A DNA stretch of 8,898 bases from an uncultured Eggerthellaceae bacterium (lineage in GTDB: Bacteria > Actinomycetota > Coriobacteriia > Coriobacteriales > Eggerthellaceae), in NCBI GenBank assembly GCA_902497215.1, contig CABVEH010000035.1, forward strand, positions 1 through 8,898, written 5' to 3'. Positions within the stretch are counted from its first letter, which is position 1. Each line of letters begins with the position of its first letter. Position numbers and translations under genes: made by a program. Below the pieces are notes generated by a model that searched no databases, was not told the origin of the DNA, and was given only the letters and a program-made list of their open reading frames with translations. Shown piece by piece: positions 1-7,978 of this stretch.

Positions 1-1
1 T

Positions 2-1201
2 GACTACGACGGGCTTCCCGGCATTCTGGAGGAAGAGCAGAAATGGGCCGACCAGGCCAACGCGCATCGCGCTGCCGCGATGGGTCTTCTGGCGGTGTGT
101 GTGATCGTTGCGATTGCCCTGATCGTTTGGGCGCTTGTGATGTTCTTGCGCCACGGGAAGGAGTACAAGGCGTCGTTCCATGAGGAGTACTGGCGTGACG
201 TGCCCGACCCGAAGGCACAGCCTCCCGAGATCGGCCGCCTCTGGCGCTGGGAGAAGGAAAGCCCCGACGACTTCACGGCCGAGATAATGCAGCTGGCGCA
301 CAAGGGCGCCATCCTCATGGAGAAGGGAAGCTATCCCGATGAGCGAGGGCGCCTGGTGGAGGACTACTGCATGGTAAAGGTGCCCGAGGTCGCCGACGCG
401 GTCAACGCCGGGTCGGACCCCGTAGGACGGGCCGTGCTAGACATGCTGTTCGACAAGTTTCCCGCAGGCGACTCGGCAGCGACGGAATCGTCGCAGCAGC
501 ACGTATGGTTCGGCACGATAAACAAGTACGGCAAGAAGCACCCCGAGGAATTCAGCAGCGCGATGAGCCTCTTCCAGGCCACGCTTAGCCGCAAGGTGGA
601 CAACCTCGACTACTTCGAGGCGAAGGGCTCCATGCTGAAGATGGCCATGGCGACGATCGCCATGTTCGCGGCCATCGGCAGCGTCGTGCTGGGCTTCTGG
701 ATCGAGAACTTCGTGCCTGCCGTCGCGGGGGTCGTAGCCGGAATCGTCCTGTTCACGATATCGCGATTCATGAGCCGCATGACGCGCCACGGCGCCGAGG
801 TGCGCGCCAAGGCCGAGGCGCTGAAGCGGTGGCTGACCGACTTCTCGGCGCTGGACGAGCGCCCTCCCACCGACGTGAAGGTGTGGGGCGAGTTCATGGT
901 GTACGCCTACGAGTTCGGAATCGCCGAGCAGGTGATGAAAGAGCTGCGGCTGAAGGTGCCGGAGCTGTTCGTTGAGGAGGCCGCGGACTCGGTGTACGTG
1001 CCCTGGTGGTTCTGGTACTCGCCGCACTACATGCATGGCGCCGGGGTGCCTTTGGCGAACGCCCTGTCGAACACGGTCGCGAACACAGTGAGCACCGTCA
1101 ACGCCGCACTTTCTTCCAGCAGCAGTGGAAGCGGAATGGGAGGCGGGTTCTCCATGGGCGGCGGAGGCGGATTCGGCGGCGGCGGAGGCGGCGCGCGGTA
1201 A
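2..1201 (+). CDS. DUF2207 family membrane protein, C-terminal part (5' end outside window)
   Basis: The reading frame is already open at base 2 and gives 399 visible residues ending at TAA. The first in-frame ATG (base 80) lies at the start of a membrane helix, so it is very unlikely to be the true start; the N-terminal region, usually a signal peptide and an extracytoplasmic domain, is missing. One helix is visible at residues 27-49 and a close pair at about 211-232 and 236-256. Between them lies a soluble stretch with a YWRDVP...QPPEIG segment and a region resembling DUF2207 (DDFTAEIMQLAHKGAI). After the pair comes the family-like WLTDFSALDERPP...WGEFMVYAYEFG block (about 277-306). The protein ends in a Ser-rich then Gly-rich tail (GGGGGFGGGGGGAR), also usual for DUF2207 proteins. 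Function is unknown; the family is predicted to be membrane-anchored. The next gene starts 39 bases downstream, but a -10 box in the gap suggests rarA has its own promoter. Confidence 0.85.
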   Translation, partial: DYDGLPGILEEEQKWADQANAHRAAAMGLLAVCVIVAIALIVWALVMFLRHGKEYKASFHEEYWRDVPDPKAQPPEIGRLWRWEKESPDDFTAEIMQLAHKGAILMEKGSYPDERGRLVEDYCMVKVPEVADAVNAGSDPVGRAVLDMLFDKFPAGDSAATESSQQHVWFGTINKYGKKHPEEFSSAMSLFQATLSRKVDNLDYFEAKGSMLKMAMATIAMFAAIGSVVLGFWIENFVPAVAGVVAGIVLFTISRFMSRMTRHGAEVRAKAEALKRWLTDFSALDERPPTDVKVWGEFMVYAYEFGIAEQVMKELRLKVPELFVEEAADSVYVPWWFWYSPHYMHGAGVPLANALSNTVANTVSTVNAALSSSSSGSGMGGGFSMGGGGGFGGGGGGAR

Positions 1202-1232
1202 AAGTGTACAAATGTTCGATATAATGATAGTA
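1197..1232 (+). promoter_or_regulatory. Candidate rarA promoter with consensus -10 close to the start codon
   Basis: A perfect TATAAT lies at 1220-1225 in a short AT-rich island between two GC-rich genes. No good -35 hexamer is visible 16-18 bases upstream, where the end of the DUF2207 gene lies. Transcription from this box would start near 1232, about nine bases before the rarA ATG. No Shine-Dalgarno sequence is visible in 1226-1240. The -10 match is seen directly; activity is inferred. Confidence 0.5.
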
Positions 1233-1240
1233 TTGAATTC

Positions 1241-2572
1241 ATGAAGACGGATTCGTTGTTCACAGAGGTCGAAAGCGCGCGCCGCATGGAGGTGGCGCCG
1301 CTTGCCGTGCGCATGCGCCCGCGCACGCTAGACGACGTGGTGGGGCAGGCCGACGCGGTGGGCGAGGGCAGCTGGCTTCGCAGCGCCATCGAGTCCGACA
1401 CGCTCAGCTCCGTGATCCTGTTTGGGCCGGCGGGCACGGGCAAGACCTCCATCGCGCACGTCGTGGCCGAAACCACCAAGGCCACGTTCGTCGAGGTCTC
1501 CGCCATCGGCGGCACGGTGTCTGACCTTCGCCGCGAGATCTCGGCGGCGGAACGAAGGCTGGAAACGGGCGGGATCCGCACCATACTCTTCGTCGACGAG
1601 ATCCACCGCTTCAACAGAAGCCAGCAGGACGCGCTTTTGCACGCAGTCGAGGACAGGGTGCTGGTGCTCGTGGGCGCAACCACCGAGAACCCGTTCTTCG
1701 AAGTGAACTCGGCGCTCATATCGCGCTCGCGCGTCGTCGAGCTGCATTCGCTGTCCGACGAGGAAGTCGGCGTGCTGCTCGACCGCGCGCTAGAAGACGA
1801 GCGCGGGCTTGGCGGCGCCTTCGCGCTCGACGACGACGCAAGGAAGGCCATAGTCATGCTGTCGGGCGGCGACGGCAGGGGTGCGCTCACCACGCTGGAA
1901 CTTGCGGCCGAGCTGGCCGGCTCCGCCGACGCGCCCGCGTCCGGCGAAGGCCCATCGGCCGTCATCACCGAGGAGGACGTGCGCAAGGCCACGCCGCACC
2001 GCACGCTGCCATACGACAAGAACAAGGACATGCACTACGACGTCATATCCGCGTTCATAAAGTCGATGCGCGGGTCCGACCCCGATGCGGCCCTCTACTG
2101 GCTTGCCCGAATGATCGACGGCGGCGAAGACCCGAAGTTCATAGCGCGGCGCATATTCATATGCGCTGCGGAAGACATCGGCAACGCCGACCCACAGGCC
2201 CTGCTCATAGGCGAGGCCGCCTTCCGTTCTGCCGAGGTCATCGGCTATCCCGAATGCCAGCTCATACTTGCGCAGGCGGCCACCTACATGGCGCTCGCAC
2301 CCAAAAGCAACGCTGCGTGCGGAATATTCGAAGCCTTGAACGAGGTGCGCAACGGGCCTTCGCGCAAGGTTCCCGACTACCTGCGCGACCGCCACAGGCC
2401 CGGCTCGGAAAACTACGGCGAATACAAGTACCCTCACAACTACCCCGAAGGATGGGTGCAGCAGCGCTACCTTCCCGACGGGCTCGAGAAGGGCGCGTTC
2501 TTCCATCCTTCCGAGCGCGGTTGGGAAGCCTACCGCACGGACGCAGCCGGTCGCGACCGCGACGACAGGTAA
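1241..2572 (+). CDS. rarA: Replication-associated recombination protein RarA (MgsA), AAA+ ATPase
   Basis: This 443-residue protein has the full layout of the RarA/MgsA/WRNIP1 family, AAA+ ATPases related to clamp loaders that act at stalled replication forks in the cytoplasm. The sequence shows an N-terminal LAVRMRPRTLDDVVGQ motif, Walker A GPAGTGKT at 62-69, Walker B LFVDEIHRF at 116-124, sensor-1 GATTENP at 145-151, an arginine-finger-like SRSRV at 161-165 and a GDGRGALTTLE sensor-2 region at 210-220. The C-terminal RarA tetramerisation domain follows (IKSMRGSDPDAALYWLARM at about 273-291, then RRIFICAAEDIGNADP). Length is normal for the family. ATG 1241 is chosen because MKTDSLF is the usual sort of N-terminus; the next Met (1286) has no well-placed ribosome site. 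Ile codon use is odd (about 11 ATA, 11 ATC, 0 ATT by hand count). The gene ends 142 bases before the next and appears monocistronic or read through from upstream. Confidence 0.95.
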   Translation: MKTDSLFTEVESARRMEVAPLAVRMRPRTLDDVVGQADAVGEGSWLRSAIESDTLSSVILFGPAGTGKTSIAHVVAETTKATFVEVSAIGGTVSDLRREISAAERRLETGGIRTILFVDEIHRFNRSQQDALLHAVEDRVLVLVGATTENPFFEVNSALISRSRVVELHSLSDEEVGVLLDRALEDERGLGGAFALDDDARKAIVMLSGGDGRGALTTLELAAELAGSADAPASGEGPSAVITEEDVRKATPHRTLPYDKNKDMHYDVISAFIKSMRGSDPDAALYWLARMIDGGEDPKFIARRIFICAAEDIGNADPQALLIGEAAFRSAEVIGYPECQLILAQAATYMALAPKSNAACGIFEALNEVRNGPSRKVPDYLRDRHRPGSENYGEYKYPHNYPEGWVQQRYLPDGLEKGAFFHPSERGWEAYRTDAAGRDRDDR

Positions 2573-2654
2573 CCCTGCCCAACTCGCTTCGTAACTCTCT
2601 TCTGCCCTGCAATTCACGGAATAGTTTCAGTGGGTGGCAGGAAGATTCCGCGTC

Positions 2655-2690
2655 TTGGCAACAGTGATATAAAATCTAGTAATTTACGTA
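2655..2690 (+). promoter_or_regulatory. Candidate promoter for the DUF948-permease operon
   Basis: The 142-base gap 2573-2714 becomes AT-rich at 2665-2690. Two overlapping readings are possible: an extended -10 (TG at 2665-2666, then TATAAA at 2668-2673) without a clear -35, or TTGGCA at 2655-2660 followed after 16 bases by TAGTAA at 2677-2682. Either would give a leader of about 25-35 bases ahead of the start at 2715. No convincing terminator for rarA was seen in the first half of the gap. Confidence 0.45.
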
Positions 2691-2704
2691 GAAAGGCCGA
2701 GGCT

Positions 2705-2709
2705 AGGAG
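2705..2709 (+). promoter_or_regulatory. Ribosome binding site that fixes the DUF948 start
   Basis: AGGAG at 2705-2709 lies five bases before ATG 2715, a good spacing. An in-frame GTG at 2709 overlaps the last base of this site, so it would have no usable ribosome site of its own. This supports ATG 2715 as the start. Confidence 0.75.
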
Positions 2710-2714
2710 TGGGC

Positions 2715-3401
2715 ATGGAAATCCTGGACGTCATCCTTCCGATCGTTTACATCGTCGTCGGGATCGCGCTTGTGTGGTTCGTCGTCGAGCTCGTCATCAC
2801 CATCAGGAAGGTCCGCGACAAGGCCGTCACCACCATCGACGAGCTGGACCCCACGCTGAAGAACATCGAGTCGATGGTCAGCGACATCCAGCCCACCATC
2901 AAGAAGGTCGACCCGCTGGTCGACCGCGTAACCCTCACCGTCGACAGCGTCAACCTAGAGCTGATGCGGGTCGACGAGATACTCGAGGACGTCACCCAGA
3001 TAACCGGCTCGGTGTCGAAGACGCTCACCGCCGTGGACAACGTCACCAGCGCCCCGGTCGACATCGTGAACTCCGTCACCAAGAAGGTGCGCAACAAGTT
3101 CCGCCCGAAGTACGCCAGCGACGAGTCGGTTGCGGCCGGCCTCGAAGGCGCGCCCGCGCAGAAGACGAACCCCATAGCCGACTTCGCCGACACGGCCATC
3201 GACGCCGCCGGCGAGGCGTTCAAGGAACAGCAGGTCAAGTCCGAGGCCCGCAAGGCCGAACAGCAGGCCCGTGAGTCGGAGAAGGCGGCCAAGGACGAGA
3301 AGATGGACGCCACGTCCGAGAGGCTGGCCGACCAGATCCTGGACGACGTCGACGCGGACGCGGATTCCTCTGCGATCGACAACGAGACGCGCGAAGCCTA
3401 G
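2715..3401 (+). CDS. DUF948-like single-pass membrane protein with coiled-coil region
   Basis: The product has 228 residues. A hydrophobic helix at about 5-28 (ending near FVVELVITIRK) is the only membrane segment and there is no signal cleavage site, so the protein is probably an N-terminally anchored membrane protein. Residues 30-125 form a helical, heptad-phased region with related units DPTL (45-48), QPTI (59-62) and DPLV (66-69) spaced 14 and 7 residues apart, as in DUF948 proteins (YtxG-like). The rest is an Ala/Glu/Lys-rich charged segment (about 165-210) and an acidic tail. The function of DUF948 is not established. A DUF948 gene upstream of alaS is common in actinobacteria, which supports the assignment. 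The permease gene starts 21 bases after the stop, so the two are probably co-transcribed. Fine family placement needs a profile search; a generic apolipoprotein-like coiled-coil protein is the alternative. Confidence 0.75.
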   Translation: MEILDVILPIVYIVVGIALVWFVVELVITIRKVRDKAVTTIDELDPTLKNIESMVSDIQPTIKKVDPLVDRVTLTVDSVNLELMRVDEILEDVTQITGSVSKTLTAVDNVTSAPVDIVNSVTKKVRNKFRPKYASDESVAAGLEGAPAQKTNPIADFADTAIDAAGEAFKEQQVKSEARKAEQQARESEKAAKDEKMDATSERLADQILDDVDADADSSAIDNETREA

Positions 3402-3422
3402 GTCGGAAGGCTGGAAGGCTAC

Positions 3423-4775
3423 ATGGGCAGGCAGACCGAAAAGCCGCAAGGTGGCGCAGATGCCCTGACAGACGGCTGCGCCGCGGTGGAAGGCCGGATA
3501 GGCAAGGAGTTCGTCGTTTCCGAGGTCGCCAAGAACAAGGTCAGGAAGGCCTTGTTCTACGTGTGGACCACCATCGGCATCATCATCCTGTGCGGCGTCG
3601 TGGTGTACCTCCTCAACATCCTCTCGCTTCCGGTGTCCATGCTCATATGGACGCTGATATTCGTGTTCTGCCTGCGCGGAATCGTGGCCGGGCTCGAGAA
3701 GCGCGGCGTGAAGAGGGGCCTTGGCACCACCATAGCCTACGTCGTCATGTTCGCCTTCATAGGGCTCGTGGGCTTCCTGATGTTCTCGCCGGTGTTCGGC
3801 CTCAACGACCAGTTCGCGAACCTCATATCCAACATTCCCGGATACGTCGACGGAATAGTCAAATGGGGCCAGGACATGACCGCCCAGTATGCCGACTTCT
3901 TCTCCAACGACACCGTGAAGTCGGCCATGGCCAGCCTTGGGGGTTCGCTTTCCAGCTGGGCGTCGGAGTTCGCGTCCAACGCCGCCAACACTGCGGTGGG
4001 CGTGGGCACCGGCGTGGCGAACGCGTTCATGGCCATTGGCTTCGCCCTGGTGATCGCCTTCTGGGTGCTGCTGGAGCTTCCCGCCATCGGCCGCGAGGCT
4101 ACGCGCATCATGAGCCCCAAGTTCCGCGACCAGGCCCAGTTCCTGCACCTTACGTTCACGCGCATCCTCGGAGGCTACATAAAAGGCACCTTGCTCCAGT
4201 GCTTCATCATCGGCGTTGCGTGCGGCATCCTGTTCGCCGTTATCGGCATCCCCGATGCGCCTGCGCTGGGCGTCATCACGGGAACGCTCAACATCATCCC
4301 CATCATAGGGCCGTGGCTGGGCGGCATAGCGGCCGCCATCACCGCGGTGATGATCAGTCCCCTCACCGCGCTGATAGCCATCGTCGGCACCGTCGTCATC
4401 CAGCAGTTCGTCTACACGTTCGTGTCGCCCAAGATCATGTCGAACTCGGTCGACATCCACCCGGTGCTCACGCTGGTTGCCATGATGCTGGGGTCGGCCA
4501 TCGGCGGCGCGATGAGCGGAATAATGGGATCGCTCGTGGGAATGCTCATGGCGATTCCCGCGGTCGCGGTGGCCAAGGCGTGCTTCGTGTACTACTTCGA
4601 GCGTGCGACCGGAAGGCAGATCGTCTCGCAGGACGGATTCATCTTCAAGGGAACTCCCACGAAGAACGGCGTCGCTGACCCGTTCTACGACGCGACGAGC
4701 GGCGGCCCCGACAAGGCTGACGACGGCAAGTTCCGCAAATTCATCAAAAAACACTTTTCCAATACTTCGTCCTGA
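3423..4775 (+). CDS. AI-2E (PerM) family multi-pass permease
   Basis: This 450-residue integral membrane protein has the AI-2E transporter (TqsA/PerM/YdiK) pattern. An N-terminal cytoplasmic tail of about 43 residues is followed by helices near 46-66, 71-89 and 101-123, then an amphipathic loop (about 126-196) with NIPGYVDGIVKW. A helix at 198-218 (MAIGFALVIAFWVLLELP), the signature GGYIKGTLLQCFIIGV (250-265), NIIPIIGPWLGG (290-301), a conserved SVDIHPVLTLVAMMLG (342-357) and terminal helices to about 390 follow, with a polar C-terminal tail. Family members have been linked to export of autoinducer-2 or, in some lineages, to Na+/H+ exchange; the substrate here cannot be told, so the family name should not be read as evidence of quorum sensing. 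GGAAGG at 3413-3418 precedes ATG 3423 by four bases. It follows the DUF948 gene closely and ends in a stem-loop whose loop contains the TGA stop. Confidence 0.88.
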   Translation: MGRQTEKPQGGADALTDGCAAVEGRIGKEFVVSEVAKNKVRKALFYVWTTIGIIILCGVVVYLLNILSLPVSMLIWTLIFVFCLRGIVAGLEKRGVKRGLGTTIAYVVMFAFIGLVGFLMFSPVFGLNDQFANLISNIPGYVDGIVKWGQDMTAQYADFFSNDTVKSAMASLGGSLSSWASEFASNAANTAVGVGTGVANAFMAIGFALVIAFWVLLELPAIGREATRIMSPKFRDQAQFLHLTFTRILGGYIKGTLLQCFIIGVACGILFAVIGIPDAPALGVITGTLNIIPIIGPWLGGIAAAITAVMISPLTALIAIVGTVVIQQFVYTFVSPKIMSNSVDIHPVLTLVAMMLGSAIGGAMSGIMGSLVGMLMAIPAVAVAKACFVYYFERATGRQIVSQDGFIFKGTPTKNGVADPFYDATSGGPDKADDGKFRKFIKKHFSNTSS

Positions 4776-4784
4776 CGGACGAAG
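4765..4784 (+). terminator. Perfect 8-bp stem-loop over the permease stop codon
   Basis: CTTCGTCC (4765-4772) and GGACGAAG (4777-4784) form a perfect eight-base-pair stem around the four-base loop TGAC, which holds the TGA stop at 4773-4775. No T-run follows, so this is not a classical intrinsic terminator. Hairpins without a U-tract are proposed as terminators in actinobacteria, and the position at the end of an operon just before another promoter fits that role. A role in mRNA stability is the alternative. Confidence 0.5.
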
Positions 4785-4807
4785 CATCGTCAGACGCTGC
4801 GCGGACG

Positions 4808-4822
4808 CCCCGGGGTGGCCAC
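4808..4822. repeat. Two abutting 8-bp palindromes upstream of the alaS promoter
   Basis: CCCCGGGG (4808-4815) and GTGGCCAC (4815-4822) are both perfect palindromes sharing one base. They lie about 30-45 bases upstream of the alaS -10 box, where an activator or repressor could bind. In GC-rich DNA such palindromes can arise by chance, so function is only a possibility. Confidence 0.3.
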
Positions 4823-4830
4823 TCGGCGTG

Positions 4831-4866
4831 TGCGTTTGGCTGACGGGCAGTTTATAATGGCGGAAG
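4831..4866 (+). promoter_or_regulatory. Candidate alaS promoter with consensus -10
   Basis: A perfect TATAAT lies at 4853-4858. The best -35 at an allowed distance is weak (TGCGTT at 4831-4836, 16-base spacer); a better-looking TTGGCT at 4836-4841 is too close. Transcription would start near 4865, giving a leader of about 30 bases, too short for a T-box. The -10 box overlaps an inverted repeat described separately. Confidence 0.6.
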
Positions 4867-4871
4867 CCATT
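4856..4871. repeat. Inverted repeat over the alaS -10 box and expected transcription start
   Basis: AATGGC (4856-4861) and GCCATT (4866-4871) form a perfect six-base inverted repeat around GGAA. Its left arm shares the last three bases of the TATAAT box and its centre falls near the expected start of transcription. This is a good place for a repressor operator. In E. coli, AlaRS has been reported to repress its own gene by binding a palindrome flanking the transcription start; whether that applies here is inference. Confidence 0.4.
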
Positions 4872-4894
4872 CATCGCTGACGAAAGAGAACCTG

Positions 4895-7534
<2,640 letters not shown>

Positions 7535-7535
7535 C

Positions 7536-7958
7536 TTGAGGGTGCTCGCGCTCGACATAGGCGAGAAGCGCACGGGGGTGGCGGTCAGCGACCCCGAGAT
7601 GCGGGTCGCAACCCCGGTATGCGTGCTTCCGTCGCAGGAGGTGGCGCAGTGCGCCCGCACCTTCCGCGAAGTGCTGGAGGACTGGGACCCCGGGCTTCTC
7701 CTATGCGGCCTTCCGCGCACGCTTTCCGGCGAGGAAGGGCCGCAGGCGAAACGCATCCGCCAGGCGGCGGCCGAGATATCGCGTTCGTCCGGCATCGAGT
7801 GCGCCTTCTGTGACGAGCGCCTCAGTTCCCGCGAAGCCAAGCAATCGCTGCGCGATATGGGGTATGATGAAAGAAAGATGCGCGGCAAGGTGGACATGGT
7901 GGCCGCAAGCCTGTTCCTTCAGTCGTGGCTGGACGCCCGGGCCGCAGCAAGCGATTAG
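7536..7958 (+). CDS. ruvX: RuvX/YqgF family RNase H-fold nuclease (putative Holliday junction resolvase)
   Basis: The product has 140 residues, the usual length. It has the YqgF RNase H-like fold signatures: LALDIGEKRTGVAVSD at the N-terminus with D7, GLPRTLSGEEGPQA at 58-71, CDERLSSREA at 92-101 and KVDMVAASLFLQSWLD at 118-133 with D120; the acidic residues D7, E94 and D120 are likely metal ligands. Family members are annotated as putative Holliday junction resolvases, and the E. coli protein is tied to 16S rRNA 5' processing, so the in vivo role here is open. TTG 7536 is chosen because it gives the family-typical MRVLALDIG; GTG 7542 would trim two residues. Neither has a clear ribosome site. 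The start lies one base after the alaS TAG, so translation by coupling or re-initiation is likely. mltG follows after 20 bases. Confidence 0.93.
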   Translation: MRVLALDIGEKRTGVAVSDPEMRVATPVCVLPSQEVAQCARTFREVLEDWDPGLLLCGLPRTLSGEEGPQAKRIRQAAAEISRSSGIECAFCDERLSSREAKQSLRDMGYDERKMRGKVDMVAASLFLQSWLDARAAASD

Positions 7959-7964
7959 ACATCC

Positions 7965-7970
7965 AAGGAG
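7965..7970 (+). promoter_or_regulatory. Ribosome binding site for mltG
   Basis: AAGGAG at 7965-7970 is followed by eight bases and then GTG 7979. It is the strongest ribosome site in the alaS-ruvX-mltG cluster and decides the mltG start, since no ATG lies nearby in frame. Confidence 0.75.
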
Positions 7971-7978
7971 CCGCAAAG

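Noticed and set aside
1145..1198. Gly-rich tandem repeat at the end of the DUF2207 gene as a mobile or phase-variable repeat
   Set aside because: The GGC/GGA codons encode the Gly-rich tail usual for this family, with no regular repeat unit that would favour slippage.
1027..2031. Ser-rich open frame on the - strand opposite DUF2207/rarA
   Set aside because: The Ser/Pro-rich composition comes from reverse reading of Gly/Glu/Asp codons. It spans the junction of two real genes and their promoter.
2573..2654. Intrinsic terminator for rarA
   Set aside because: Only a weak CTGCC/GGCAG pairing with a loop of nearly 30 bases is present and there is no T-run.
2630..3274. 214-codon + strand frame beginning in the gap before the DUF948 gene
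   Set aside because: It is an Arg/His-rich shadow of the DUF948 gene in another frame, and its GTG start has no ribosome site.
3423..4775. Quorum-sensing AI-2 exporter
   Set aside because: The family name suggests it, but members have varied substrates and no lux or lsr gene is nearby, so only the family can be stated.
4776..4894. T-box riboswitch ahead of alaS
   Set aside because: The expected leader is only about 30 bases, and no T-box core or specifier loop is visible in the gap.
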